Source: CAYOHP01 sp964403795 [NCBI: uncultured bacterium]
GTDB taxonomy: Bacteria; Muiribacteriota; UBA6191; CAZXTJ01
Direction of reading: 5' to 3'
Assembly: GCA_964403795.1 (NCBI GenBank)
Contig: CAYOHP010000052.1
Span: forward strand, 1 to 39,881
DNA length: 39,881 bases
Under the pieces are notes generated by a model that was not told the origin of the DNA, did no database searches, and saw only the letters and a program-made list of their open reading frames with translations. Shown here in pieces: positions 8,144-16,636 of this stretch. How positions within the stretch are numbered: position 1 is the first letter of the stretch; each line of letters starts with the position of its first letter. Both the position numbers and the translations under genes were made by a program.

Positions 8144-8700
8144 TGGCCACACCGGTCCGTCGCGACGAGGTCGTCGACTACCAGACCTACGAGGAGACGG
8201 TGCGCCCGGTCCTGCGTCCCCGGGTGCTCGCCCAGAAGGAGGCGCGCCGGGTGCTCGTGGGCGAGTACCTGACCTTCCTCTTCGAGAACCACGACACGGT
8301 CCTCTACCAGGTGCAGGAAATGCTCCGGGCGGAACGGATCGTGAAGGAGGGCGACATCGCCCACGAGATCGCCACCTACAACGAGCTCCTCGGCGGCCCC
8401 GGCGAGCTCGGTGCCACCCTCCTGATCGCGGTGGCCGAGGAGGAGCGGCCGGTCCGCCTCAGGGACTGGCGCGATCTCCCGGAGTTCCTCTACCTGAAGC
8501 TCGAGGGCGGCGGCAGGATCCCGGCCCGCTTCGACACCCGCCAACTCGGGGGCGAGCGGCTCTCGTCGGTGCAGTACCTGCGCTTCGACACCCGGGGCCG
8601 GGTTCCGGTAGCGGTGGGGGTCGACCATCCCCTTCTCCAGGCCGAGACGGTGCTCTCCTCGGCCCAGCGGGAGGCGCTGGCGGCGGACCTGTCGGGTTGA
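8140..8700 (+). CDS. DUF3501 family protein
   Basis: 186 residues. The opening VVDYQTYEETVRPVLRPRVLAQKEARRVLVGEYLTFLFENHDTV and the later RFDTRQLGGERLSSVQYLRF region fit the DUF3501 family, whose function is unknown but which is repeatedly encoded next to rubrerythrin and the CCG-type Fe-S oxidoreductase. There are no transmembrane helices, cysteine clusters or nucleotide motifs. The start ATGATG overlaps the stop of the previous gene: the first ATG (8140) gives the classic ATGA 4-nt overlap, the second (8143) a 1-nt overlap. AGGGAGAAGGGG lies just upstream. Translational coupling to the Fe-S protein argues for joint stoichiometric action, perhaps as an accessory or assembly subunit. Confidence 0.88.
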   Translation: MMATPVRRDEVVDYQTYEETVRPVLRPRVLAQKEARRVLVGEYLTFLFENHDTVLYQVQEMLRAERIVKEGDIAHEIATYNELLGGPGELGATLLIAVAEEERPVRLRDWRDLPEFLYLKLEGGGRIPARFDTRQLGGERLSSVQYLRFDTRGRVPVAVGVDHPLLQAETVLSSAQREALAADLSG

Positions 8701-8753
8701 CCACCGGGCCGGCCTCCGGCCACCCTCTTGTCGAGGCGAGAGGGGGAGGTCGA

Positions 8754-10571
8754 ATGCAACCTCGGCAAGAGGGGTCGGACGGGGTCGGGACCAGGGCTCG
8801 TTTCCGGTGGCTGGCGAGGATCCTGGCGGTCCTCTCGCTGGCCTTCGCGGTCTTCATGGTGACGCTCTCGCACCTGGGTCCCCGCCTCTTCGGGAAGACC
8901 GAGGAGCTGCCCGGGGGGACGCCCAAGGAAGTGCCGCTGCTCCTGGTGCTCGACGTCTCCGGGAGCATGTCGATCCCCGACATCTCGGGACAGGTCCTCC
9001 GGCACCTGCTGGCCGGCCAGGTCCCGCCCTCCAAGATGGAGCTGGCCCGCGACGCGGTCGTGGAAGTCGCACGCGGACTGCCCGCCGGGTCCGTGGTCGG
9101 CCTCCGGATCTTCGGGGACGACACCGGTCTGGTGGTGGAGCCGGTGGCCGGCGGCGCCGCCGAGATCCTGGTCAAGGCGCCCGGGCTCACGGTGACCGGC
9201 AAGGGCACCCGCTTCGTCGGACCCGACTACGCCAAGACCGACGTGGGCGGCGGTACCGCCATCCACCTGGCCCTGGCCGCCGCCGGCCGGGACACCCAGC
9301 GCAGCGGCCGGACCGGACCCTGGAAGTGGATCCTGGTCTCCGATGGACTGGGGAACCCGGCCAAGAGCCAGGAGGTGGCCCGGGAGCTCGCCCGGGAGTT
9401 CCCCGATCTTTCCTGCGACACCATCAACATCGGCCCCGAGACCCAGGAACTGCGGGACATCGCCGCCATCCTCCGGGGTCGGCACCAGGCGGTGCCCTCG
9501 GGCGGCCTGGCGCAGGCCCTCAAGGTGGCGGCCTCGCTCCCGTCGCTGGCCGGCTTCACCGGGACCCCCGGGAGCCGTACCGGCGTGAACCCGCTCGCCA
9601 CTCGGGCCGCCGAGGGGACCTGCTTCGCCCTGGTGGTGCTGGCCCTGCTGCTCCGACGCCGGGTCAAGGAAGGGACCTACCAGGTCGTCATGGGGGCGCT
9701 GGGCGGGGTGCTCGCCTGGTCGGTGACCGAGCTCGTGCTCCCCACCCACGGCGCCGACCGGGTCTGGCTCGCCGAGGTCCAGAATGCCGCCTACTTCATG
9801 GTGGTCGGCGGGATCCTCTCCACCCTGCTGGCCGCCTCGGGAAGCCTGTGGGACGGCGACGGGGAACGAGCCCTCGACCGTGCCTGCTTCGCGCTCCCGC
9901 TGGGGATCGCCCTCGGGGCCGGAGCCGGCTGGGCGGGCCAGGGACTCTTCGAAATCCTGCTCACCGCCAAGGGTCTCAGCCTGGGCGTCCACTTCCTCGC
10001 CCGGGTGGCGGGTTGGACCATGGCCGGAGCGCTGGTCGGAGGCACGGTCGCCCTGGCCGCCGGGTCGCCGCGTCGGATCCGGGACGGGATGCTGGCCGGG
10101 GGCCTGGCCGGTGCGGCCTCGGGCACGCTCTTCGAGATCCTGGTCACCCACCTCGATCTGCTGGGAGCGCCTCGCTTCCTCGCCCTGATGCTCCTCTCGA
10201 CCTCGATCGCGATCGCGATCCGGACCCTCGCCGAGTGGCGGAAGGTGGCCTGGATCGAGGTGGTGGCCGGCGACCGTCCGGGCAAGCGGATCCCCATCGA
10301 GACTGTCGAGTGCCGCATCGGGACCGGGGTCGAGGTCGAGGTCGTGGTCGATCCCGTGCCGGGCCGCGCCTCCGGCACGCTGGCCACCGTGTTCCGCGAC
10401 GGCGAAGGATGGTGGATCCGGTCCGAGACCGATGCCGAGATCCTCGTGAACGAGTCCGCCACGCGATCCACCGCGATCCGGAGCGGTGACCGGCTCCGGC
10501 TGGGGCGGACCGAGCTCGAGTTCCATGACCGCGACCTGAAGGTCGAGCCGGGAGTCGAACCTCGGGTGTGA
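8754..10571 (+). CDS. Membrane protein with VWA domain, multi-helix core and C-terminal FHA domain
   Basis: 605 residues. The ATG at 8754 has a GGGGGAGG site. An N-terminal membrane helix (about 19-38) is followed by a von Willebrand A domain (about 60-270) with an intact MIDAS start DVSGSMS (67-73), GGGTAIHLALA and WILVSDGLG. About six or seven hydrophobic helices follow (290-490). The C-terminal 110 residues (WIEVVAGDRPGKRIPIE...FRDGEGWWIRS...GDRLRLGRTELEF) look like an FHA phosphothreonine-recognition domain. Such a protein could sense or bind an extracytoplasmic protein with its VWA domain and dock a phosphoprotein inside. It lies 53 nt after the DUF3501 gene and is probably in the same operon, an unusual partner for a rubrerythrin cluster. 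Its function is not known. Confidence 0.83.
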   Translation: MQPRQEGSDGVGTRARFRWLARILAVLSLAFAVFMVTLSHLGPRLFGKTEELPGGTPKEVPLLLVLDVSGSMSIPDISGQVLRHLLAGQVPPSKMELARDAVVEVARGLPAGSVVGLRIFGDDTGLVVEPVAGGAAEILVKAPGLTVTGKGTRFVGPDYAKTDVGGGTAIHLALAAAGRDTQRSGRTGPWKWILVSDGLGNPAKSQEVARELAREFPDLSCDTINIGPETQELRDIAAILRGRHQAVPSGGLAQALKVAASLPSLAGFTGTPGSRTGVNPLATRAAEGTCFALVVLALLLRRRVKEGTYQVVMGALGGVLAWSVTELVLPTHGADRVWLAEVQNAAYFMVVGGILSTLLAASGSLWDGDGERALDRACFALPLGIALGAGAGWAGQGLFEILLTAKGLSLGVHFLARVAGWTMAGALVGGTVALAAGSPRRIRDGMLAGGLAGAASGTLFEILVTHLDLLGAPRFLALMLLSTSIAIAIRTLAEWRKVAWIEVVAGDRPGKRIPIETVECRIGTGVEVEVVVDPVPGRASGTLATVFRDGEGWWIRSETDAEILVNESATRSTAIRSGDRLRLGRTELEFHDRDLKVEPGVEPRV

Positions 10572-10578
10572 TGGGTCT

Positions 10579-10595
10579 CACCGAGGCGCTCGGTG
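10579..10595 (+). terminator. Candidate terminator hairpin after the VWA-FHA gene
   Basis: CACCGAG-GCG-CTCGGTG forms a perfect 7-bp stem with a 3-nt loop, 8 nt after the stop codon, followed by CGCTTT. The short T-run makes it a weak intrinsic terminator. Confidence 0.45.
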
Positions 10596-10611
10596 CGCTT
10601 TCCCACGGCGG

Positions 10612-10617
10612 TACCCT
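10612..10617 (+). promoter_or_regulatory. Candidate -10 box (TACCCT) for the U32-family gene
   Basis: TACCCT lies 30 nt before the ATG at 10648, just after the hairpin at 10579-10595. No -35 match is visible. The same TACCNT hexamer occurs before several other transcription units in this window, which is the main support. Confidence 0.4.
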
Positions 10618-10647
10618 AGGAGCGCACACGGCTCCGGGGAGGCACTC

Positions 10648-11781
10648 ATGGATCTCTCGGTTCCCACCACCTTCACTCGCGGACTCCTGGAGACCCTCGC
10701 CGCCATCGGCGAGAGCCGCTTCCCCTCCGAGCACCGGGTCGCCGAGGTCTACGGGTCACTGACCCAGGCCACAGCGCGCCCCCTGCCCCCCTCGGGACTG
10801 CTCGCCAACCTCGATTCGGCCCGGCTGGCGCGCCACGCCGAGGAAGCCCGTCGGCTCGGCCTGCGCTTCCGATGCCTCTTCGGCGACCTCGACCGGGAGT
10901 TCCTGGAGCGGGAGCCGGAGCCACGGGCTGCGCTGCGGTCGCTCCTCGGCCTGCTCACCGACGCCGGGGTCGAGGCCGTGGCGGTCACCGTCCCGCTGCT
11001 GGTCGAGTGGATCCGCCAGGACGCCCCGCACATGGAAGTCGATGCCTGGGTCGGGGCCTCTTCGGTCCGGGAAGTGCAGGCGCTGGCGCACATGGGATGC
11101 CGGGGGGTATCGCTGGACCTCGACGCCAACCGCGATTTCCCTCGGCTCGAGGCGACGGTGGCCCAGGGAGGGGCAGCGGTTCGACTGCTCGCCAACCCGG
11201 CCTGCCTGCTCTCCTGCACCTACCGGCCCCACAAGCGCGAGGACGATGCCCTGGGCAAGGCCTCCGGGTTCTCCTGCCAGCTCCGCTGCCACATCCAGAA
11301 GGTGATCGATCCCGTCGAGTTCGTGAAGACACCCTGGATCCGGCCCGAGGACCTCTCGGTCTACTCGACTGCGGGGGTCGCTTCGGTCCGGCTCGAGAGC
11401 CGCGGCCTCGACGAGGTGCGTCTGGCACGTCTGGTCGAGATCTACCTGGCGGGCCGCTTCGACGGCAACCTGGTGGAGCTGATCGACTGGGGCTCATGGG
11501 ACCGGTGGTCGGAGCACCCGGAGGTCGGCCGACTGCCTCCCCTCGACGTGCATGTCGACAACCGGGCCCTGGACGGCTTCCTCTCGCATTTCCGGGACAG
11601 CGCCTACCGCTGCCATCTGGGCTGCCGCGGCTGCGACCACTGCCCGGAGGCGGCGCGGGTCGCGGTGCGCTTCGATCCGGCGCTGGCAGCCCGCTGGCGC
11701 CGGGCCATGGAAGCGGCGCTGGCCCGGGAACTCGGCGAAGGCGAAGGAGCCTGCTCCCCGGGCCACGGCTGTCCGGTGTAG
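10648..11781 (+). CDS. U32-family peptidase-like protein
   Basis: 377 residues, TIM-barrel-like, related to the U32 'collagenase-like' family. Members such as RlhA, TrhP and UbiU/UbiV mostly modify RNA or ubiquinone and bind iron-sulfur clusters rather than cleave protein. Support comes from the barrel pattern (VEAVAVTVPLLVEWIRQDAP, VDAWVGASSVREVQALAHMGCRGVSLDLDANRDFP) and the cysteine-bearing sequence NPACLLSCTYRPHKRED, GFSCQLRCHIQKV and a C-terminal CHLGCRGCDHCPE. The PWIRPEDLSVY block is also family-like. The extra C-terminal cysteines could hold a second metal site. The ATG has a GGGGAGG site; upstream are a terminator-like hairpin and a TACCCT box, so it is probably transcribed alone. 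The substrate is unknown. Confidence 0.75.
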   Translation: MDLSVPTTFTRGLLETLAAIGESRFPSEHRVAEVYGSLTQATARPLPPSGLLANLDSARLARHAEEARRLGLRFRCLFGDLDREFLEREPEPRAALRSLLGLLTDAGVEAVAVTVPLLVEWIRQDAPHMEVDAWVGASSVREVQALAHMGCRGVSLDLDANRDFPRLEATVAQGGAAVRLLANPACLLSCTYRPHKREDDALGKASGFSCQLRCHIQKVIDPVEFVKTPWIRPEDLSVYSTAGVASVRLESRGLDEVRLARLVEIYLAGRFDGNLVELIDWGSWDRWSEHPEVGRLPPLDVHVDNRALDGFLSHFRDSAYRCHLGCRGCDHCPEAARVAVRFDPALAARWRRAMEAALARELGEGEGACSPGHGCPV

Positions 11782-11783
11782 GC

Positions 11784-11799
11784 GCCGGGTCTACCCGGC
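11784..11799 (+). terminator. Short hairpin after the U32 gene; rest of the 230-bp convergent gap is featureless
   Basis: GCCGGGT-CT-ACCCGGC is a perfect 7-bp stem immediately after the stop codon, without a T-run, and so only a weak terminator candidate. From 11800 to 12011, between this gene and the convergent endonuclease-like gene, only GC-rich sequence without clear signals is seen. Confidence 0.4.
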
Positions 11800-12011
11800 C
11801 CGCACCGACGAGCTGGCGCACCAGAAGAGCGGCGAGGTCATGGGACGGACCTGGCCGATCCTCCGGCGGGAGCCGAGACGGGGACGGAGCAGGCCCGCAA
11901 CCGAACGAGGTGGGGGCGGAGCGGGCGCGACGGGGGCGGGATGGGATGCAGGTTCCATGGCGCCGCCAGCCTAGGGGGTGGGAGGCGGGTGTCAAGCGGG
12001 GTCCGCAGCCT

Positions 12012-13355
12012 TCAGGGCCTCGAAGGCATCGGATCGTCGTCGACGTCCGCCCGGAACTCGACCCACACCGGACAGTGATCGGAATACCGCTGCATGTGGT
12101 CCAGGAGGCGATCCCGCGAGAGCCCCGGGGTCACCGAGGGCAGCTCGTGCAGATGCAGGATCCCGGAGCGGCCGGTCCCCTCGGCTCCCGTGAGGGCGGG
12201 GTCCAGCCAGAGGTTGTCGTAGAAGTTCGCCCCGAGCTGGTCACCGTCCCCGGCGCTGTAGGTGGTCCAGGCCTTGCGACCGGAGACTGCCGGGATCAGG
12301 CCCTCGTCCCGCAGCGGTTCGAAGGCCTCGTGCCAGGGACCATGCACGTTGAAGTCCCCGGCCACCAGCACGTCGTCCTCGTCGGGATCGGCATCCTGGA
12401 CCTCCCGGTACACCGCCGCCAGTGCGACGAGTTCCCTGGATCGGGCCGCGATCGTCTGGTCCGGCGCCCTGCCGTGGTGGGTGATGAGAGTGAGGTCGAA
12501 GCCACCCGGGGTCCGGAAGCTGGCCGCGAAAGGAGGGCGGTCGAAGGTCTTCCGCGGCACCTTGTGCAGGTCGCGACCGGCCGAGACCAGCCTCACCGCC
12601 GATTTCCGGTAGAGGAAGGCGGGGTACTCGCCCTTGGCCGAGGAACCGGACTTCCGACGGCTGGCGTGGGTCTCCCAGGCCTCGCCGGTGAGTTTCTCGA
12701 CCGCCTTGCGAAGCTTCTCGAGGCCCCGGAGGTCGAGCACCTCCTGCAAGGCGACCAGGTCGAAGCGGGCCACCACCTCGGGTCGCGCCTCGACCTTGCT
12801 GCTCCTGCCCAGGCGCTTCACGTTCCAGGTGGCGACCCGGAGGACCGGAGGCGCAGCGGCCTCGGGCCGCGCGGGCGGAGCCGGCTGCGGGACCTCGGGG
12901 GGAGCCTCGCGGGGGCCGGCTTCCGGCCCCTTGGGGGGCGCCACCGGGAGGTCAGCCCCCTGGGGGACGACGGCCCGCTCCGAACGGGGAGTGGTTCCGG
13001 GGCCGAACAGGTCGGCGAAGGCCTCGGGGGGGAGCTCCTCCACATCGACCTCGGCCTCGACCTCGACTGCGGGTGGGGTCGCCGACACCAGCCTGCGGTA
13101 GCGGTCGAGGCCGGTAGGCCGGCCTTCCGCCACCGAGATCGGACCGCTCGAGGGGCGGTCGTCACGCTCGCGGTCGGCGGGACCGGCGGGCGAGTTCCCT
13201 CGGGGGGCGATCTCGACCGGGGCCGATACCTCGGGTCGTTCCCCGAACAGGGGGGAGTCCCGGCCCGCGTCATGACGCGCCGAGCACCCCAATCCGACGG
13301 CCAGCAGGGCGGCGGCCCCTGCCAGCAGAGGGAACCGCGGACTACCGCTGGCCAC
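12012..13355 (-). CDS. Endonuclease/exonuclease/phosphatase-family lipoprotein
   Basis: 447 residues from a GTG at 13355 with AGGGA just upstream; an earlier ATG (13394) would overlap the preceding gene by 53 nt, and the GTG makes a better signal peptide. A lipoprotein signal (FPLLAGAAALLAVGLGC, Cys at 24) is followed by about 165 low-complexity Pro/Glu/Ala residues. The EEP catalytic domain then fills the C-terminal half: VATWNVKRLG, FDLVALQEV (metal Glu), LITHHGRAP, LVAGDFNVHGPWHEAF (the GDFN motif) and the terminal YSDHCPVWVEF (catalytic Asp-His). All catalytic residues appear present. It would be an extracytoplasmic, membrane-anchored nuclease or phosphodiesterase, perhaps for scavenging DNA or lipid headgroups. 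It overlaps the small upstream gene by 14 nt and is probably co-transcribed. Confidence 0.85.
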   Translation of the reverse strand: MASGSPRFPLLAGAAALLAVGLGCSARHDAGRDSPLFGERPEVSAPVEIAPRGNSPAGPADRERDDRPSSGPISVAEGRPTGLDRYRRLVSATPPAVEVEAEVDVEELPPEAFADLFGPGTTPRSERAVVPQGADLPVAPPKGPEAGPREAPPEVPQPAPPARPEAAAPPVLRVATWNVKRLGRSSKVEARPEVVARFDLVALQEVLDLRGLEKLRKAVEKLTGEAWETHASRRKSGSSAKGEYPAFLYRKSAVRLVSAGRDLHKVPRKTFDRPPFAASFRTPGGFDLTLITHHGRAPDQTIAARSRELVALAAVYREVQDADPDEDDVLVAGDFNVHGPWHEAFEPLRDEGLIPAVSGRKAWTTYSAGDGDQLGANFYDNLWLDPALTGAEGTGRSGILHLHELPSVTPGLSRDRLLDHMQRYSDHCPVWVEFRADVDDDPMPSRP

Positions 13356-13611
13356 GTTCCCTGCGGATCTCGGCCAGGATCTCGGTGCGGGCATCCGCGA
13401 TCCACTTGCCGATCAGCAGGGTCTCCATCCAGCTCGCCTTGAGGCCGGCCAGGCCGTAGACGTGATCGCTCATCTGCTGGGTCGAATCCTGGCCGTAGAC
13501 GCCAGCGATATCGTCCCTGGTCTGGGAGATGAGCGAGCTGGCGAGGTCCTCGGCCCTCTCCTCCAGCTTCTCGCGGGTGTCGAGCCGCGCGAGCTCGTCG
13601 AGGTCGATCAT
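13342..13611 (-). CDS. Hypothetical small acidic helical protein
   Basis: 89 residues from the ATG at 13611, which has GGAGG 8 nt upstream. The frame is open much further upstream (to 13890), but that part has the composition of a shadow frame and overlaps the opposite gene. The protein begins MIDLDELARLDTREKLEERAEDLASSL and contains DSTQQMSDHVYGLAGLKASWMETLLIGKW. It is predicted mostly helical and soluble. I do not recognise a family. Its stop overlaps the start of the exonuclease-phosphatase lipoprotein by 14 nt, so the two form one leftward unit. The 263-bp region upstream, before the divergent gene at 13875, holds one weak dyad (GATGC-N6-GCATC at 13733-13748) and no clear promoter. Confidence 0.6.
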   Translation of the reverse strand: MIDLDELARLDTREKLEERAEDLASSLISQTRDDIAGVYGQDSTQQMSDHVYGLAGLKASWMETLLIGKWIADARTEILAEIRRERGQR

Positions 13612-13874
13612 GACGCGGGCCTCCGGGCCCAAGGCTCCGGGACGCGGGGTCCCGAAGTCAAGGCGGGGTGTCCCAGGTGGCTCAGCCGTCTCACCGGATC
13701 GCACCCGGGAGGCACGGTCCGGGGGTGCTTCCGATGCCGATCCGCATCGCATCGTGGTGGCCCGTTTCGTGCAGAGGGAGGACGGCCCCTCCGGGGGTCG
13801 AAGCCACCCGTCCGGAACCCACCGGCGATCCGGGGCCTCGCCCTGGCCGCCTTCCCCATACATGGAGAATGACC

Positions 13875-14606
13875 ATGCTGCTCCTAACATCGACCGGAGT
13901 CCGCCGATCCCTGATGCTGCTCCCTGCCCTGCTCCTGGCCCTCGCCCCCGCTCCGGCCCGGGCGGCGTCCGGGGACTCTCCCCTGGGGTCGCTGCGGGCC
14001 CGGCGCTCGGTGCTGGCCAGGGCCAGCGATCCTACGCTCCGTTCCCGCCTGCTCTCGATCCTGGCGACCCCCGGGGAGGGCCCCGTGGAGATGCGGAGGC
14101 TCCGCCTCGACCACCTCGACGAGGACGCCTACGGCAGCCTGGTCCCGCACGGCGGCCTGGTGGAGCTGGCGCGGGCCCGGCGCGGCATCGTGGACCGCGA
14201 CCTCGTCCTGGTGGTGGCGGGTCCGGCCCGGGGACTCGACTTGTTGGAGACGCTCCTGTCCCCGGCCGTGAAGCGTTCGGAGTCGATCGCCGGCCTGGTC
14301 CTGGAGTTCTCGTTCACGACCGGGCCGTTGCCGCCCGGGGTGGACCCGCCTCCCGGTTGGGACCCGGGCTTCGGCATGCAGCGCTGGGAGCGGGGCCTGG
14401 TGTTCGAGTACGGAGCCGCCGAGGCCTCGGCGGAGGTGCCCGGTGCGGTGGCCGATCCGGTGGCCCGGGTGCGCCGCTGGCTCGAGGCCTCGCCGCATCC
14501 GGGTGACATCGACGGCTACCTGGCAGACCTGGTAGTGCGGATCCGGGTCCCCGGGGAGGTGCGCCCGATGGTGGTGACCAGGATCCCGGGCGTCCATCGG
14601 TACTGA
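13875..14606 (+). CDS. Hypothetical exported protein
   Basis: 243 residues from the ATG at 13875 (GGAG 7 nt upstream; an in-frame ATG at 13869 is an alternative). The first 30 residues form a Sec signal peptide: TSTGVRRS, a Leu/Ala core, then [10 protein letters not shown] as a likely cleavage site. The mature part has no cysteines, no recognisable motif and a mixed alpha/beta pattern ([54 protein letters not shown]). I do not recognise the family. It precedes the HlyD-type exporter genes by 54 nt in the same direction and may be a periplasmic partner of that transporter, though this is inference from position only. Confidence 0.7.
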   Translation: MLLLTSTGVRRSLMLLPALLLALAPAPARAASGDSPLGSLRARRSVLARASDPTLRSRLLSILATPGEGPVEMRRLRLDHLDEDAYGSLVPHGGLVELARARRGIVDRDLVLVVAGPARGLDLLETLLSPAVKRSESIAGLVLEFSFTTGPLPPGVDPPPGWDPGFGMQRWERGLVFEYGAAEASAEVPGAVADPVARVRRWLEASPHPGDIDGYLADLVVRIRVPGEVRPMVVTRIPGVHRY

Positions 14607-14615
14607 AGGATGCGG

Positions 14616-14621
14616 TATGCT
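14616..14621 (+). promoter_or_regulatory. Possible -10 box (TATGCT) before the exporter operon
   Basis: TATGCT lies 39 nt upstream of the HlyD-type gene's ATG and directly after the preceding stop. There is no convincing -35. It could give the exporter operon its own promoter within a longer unit. Confidence 0.25.
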
Positions 14622-14660
14622 CCCGGGCCGTCCGCCGTTCCGGCCGGCAAGGAGCCTCGG

Positions 14661-15911
14661 ATGTCCGATCAGCCCGACCTGGAGGCGCTCCGGATCGAAC
14701 GACCCCGGGGATCGCTCCGGGGCGTTCCCCGCTCCCCGGGAAGCTCCCTCGGGTGGGTCGCCGGCGCGGTCGGTCTCGCCGCCTTGGTCGCCGCCTACGC
14801 CGGTCCCCAGGCCGGTCCCCGGGAGCCGGGTGCCGCGCCGGGCCCGGAGGTCCGGGTGGAGTCCCGGCCCCGCCCCGAGGCCGCCCCTGTCCGCGGCATG
14901 GCGGCGAATGGTCACGTGGTGGCGGCCCGCCGAGCCGCGCTCTCCGCCGACGCCCCCGGAAGGATCGTGGAACTCACGGTCACCGAGGGAAGTCGGGTCG
15001 AAGCCGGACAGGTCGTCGCCCGCCTGTACTCCGACGAGGTCCGGGCCGCCCTGGCACGAGCCGAGGCCGACCTGGATGCCGCCGACTCCGAGATCGCCAG
15101 GGCAAGGGCGGCCGTGGCCGAGTCCCAGGCCGACATCGCCCGGCTCGAAGCCGGCCTGGCCTCCGCCCAGGCCGCTACCCGGGCGATCCTCACCCAGCTC
15201 GAACTGGCCCGGCTCGAGGACCTCCGGGTAGGGAAACTGGCGGAGCGCAAGGCAATCGACCAGCGCGAGATCGACCGCGCCCGGGCCGCGCAGCGCGAGG
15301 CCACCGCCAACCACGAGCGGGCCCGAGCCGACGAGGACGGAGCCCGGGCTGCCCTGGCCCATGCCCGGGCCGGGGTAGCACTCCGGGAGGCGGAAGCGAG
15401 GGTCGCCGAGAGCCGTCGGGGAGGAGCGGCCGCCGCCGTGGCCGGTGCCCGCGCCACCCTGGAGAAGACCGAGGTCCGCGCCCCTTTCGCAGGGATCGTG
15501 GTCCTCAAGGACGCCGAGGTCGGCGAGGTGGTCTCGCCCAACGTGACCGGGGGCGCCAGCTCCCGGGGGTCGATCGTGACCATGGTGGATCCGGCTTCCC
15601 TGGAGGTCTCCGTGGACGTACCGGAGACCAGCCTGGGTGCCGTTCGGATCGGGGGCGCGGTGCGGATCTTCCTCGACGCCGCTCCCGACCGCGGCTACCC
15701 GGGGGAGGTGTCCCGGATCTGGCCGACGGCCAACCGCCAGAAGGCCACGGTCGAGGTACGGGTCCGGTTCCTGGAGCCCGACGACGCCTTGCGACCCGAC
15801 ATGGGGGTGCGAGCGGTGTTCCTGCCCCAGGACGAGGGCGACGGTCGCACTTCGGCATCGCCGGCGGGACCGAGGGACGGAGATCCGGTGACGGGAGGAG
15901 GCGGCACGTGA
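14661..15911 (+). CDS. HlyD/MacA-type membrane-fusion (periplasmic adaptor) protein
   Basis: 416 residues; the ATG has an AAGGAG site. A short cytoplasmic tail is followed by one membrane helix ([20 protein letters not shown], about 33-52). A lipoyl half-motif ([28 protein letters not shown]) opens a long alanine-, arginine- and glutamate-rich coiled-coil hairpin (about 130-265). The second lipoyl half ([26 protein letters not shown]) and a beta-barrel region with [16 protein letters not shown] follow. This is the adaptor of tripartite ABC exporters or lipoprotein-type transporters, linking the inner-membrane pump to the outer membrane. The ATPase gene starts inside its stop codon (GTGA overlap) and two FtsX-like permeases follow, so the set is a MacAB-like system. 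No outer-membrane channel gene is seen nearby. Confidence 0.9.
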   Translation: MSDQPDLEALRIERPRGSLRGVPRSPGSSLGWVAGAVGLAALVAAYAGPQAGPREPGAAPGPEVRVESRPRPEAAPVRGMAANGHVVAARRAALSADAPGRIVELTVTEGSRVEAGQVVARLYSDEVRAALARAEADLDAADSEIARARAAVAESQADIARLEAGLASAQAATRAILTQLELARLEDLRVGKLAERKAIDQREIDRARAAQREATANHERARADEDGARAALAHARAGVALREAEARVAESRRGGAAAAVAGARATLEKTEVRAPFAGIVVLKDAEVGEVVSPNVTGGASSRGSIVTMVDPASLEVSVDVPETSLGAVRIGGAVRIFLDAAPDRGYPGEVSRIWPTANRQKATVEVRVRFLEPDDALRPDMGVRAVFLPQDEGDGRTSASPAGPRDGDPVTGGGGT

Positions 15912-16633
15912 GCGACGCGGTGATCGAACTCGAGCACGTCACCCGGGCCTACACCCGGGGCGGCGAGACGGTGAAGGCGCTCGACGACTTCAGCCTGACG
16001 ATCGGGGCCGGGGCCTTCCGGGCGGTGATGGGGCCCTCGGGCTCGGGCAAGTCGACGCTGCTCCACCTGCTGGGCGGTCTCGACCACCCCGACGAGGGCG
16101 TGGTCCGGGTCTCGGGCGAGGACCTCGCCACCTTGTCGGGTTCCGAGCTCTCCCGCTTCCGGGCCGAGCACATCGGGTTCATCTTCCAGGGCTTCAACCT
16201 CCTGCCGGTGCTGACCGCCCTGGAGAACGTGGAACTGCCGCTGCTTCTCACGCCACTGTCCCGGGCCGAGCGGCGCAAGCACGCCGAGGACGCCCTCAAG
16301 CTGGTGGGCCTCGGCGACCGGATGCACCATCGCCCCAAGCAGCTCTCGGGCGGCCAGGAGCAGCGGGTGGCCATCGCCCGGGCCCTGGTCACGGATCCCC
16401 GGGTGATCCTCGCCGACGAGCCGACCGGCGACCTCGACCGGGCCTCGGCCGACGGGGTCCTCGACCTGCTCTCCCGGCTGAACGTCGAGTACGGGAAGAC
16501 CATCGTGATGGTCACCCACGACCCGCGGGCCGCGGAACGGGCCCGGGACGTGGTCCATCTCGACAAGGGACGGATCGACCGCCTGGTCGAGAACCCCGGC
16601 TCGGCGGCGCCGGTCCGGGCTGCGGGGGCCTGA
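15908..16633 (+). CDS. ABC transporter ATP-binding protein (MacB/LolD class)
   Basis: 241 residues. Walker [10 protein letters not shown] (about 40-48), Q-loop [24 protein letters not shown], signature [15 protein letters not shown], Walker [13 protein letters not shown] and H-loop [12 protein letters not shown] are complete and typical of the LolD/MacB/FtsE class that works with FtsX-like permeases. It starts with GTG at 15908, overlapping the adaptor stop by 4 nt, and ends 3 nt before the first permease, so all are translated from one mRNA. The complex would extrude a lipid, peptide, lipoprotein or antibiotic; the cargo cannot be told from sequence. Confidence 0.95.
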   Translation: MSDAVIELEHVTRAYTRGGETVKALDDFSLTIGAGAFRAVMGPSGSGKSTLLHLLGGLDHPDEGVVRVSGEDLATLSGSELSRFRAEHIGFIFQGFNLLPVLTALENVELPLLLTPLSRAERRKHAEDALKLVGLGDRMHHRPKQLSGGQEQRVAIARALVTDPRVILADEPTGDLDRASADGVLDLLSRLNVEYGKTIVMVTHDPRAAERARDVVHLDKGRIDRLVENPGSAAPVRAAGA

Positions 16634-16636
16634 GCC

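Noticed and set aside
13612-13890. N-terminal extension of the small leftward gene to 13890
   Set aside because: The composition is shadow-like, it overlaps the start of the divergent exported protein, and the ATG at 13611 has a good ribosome site.
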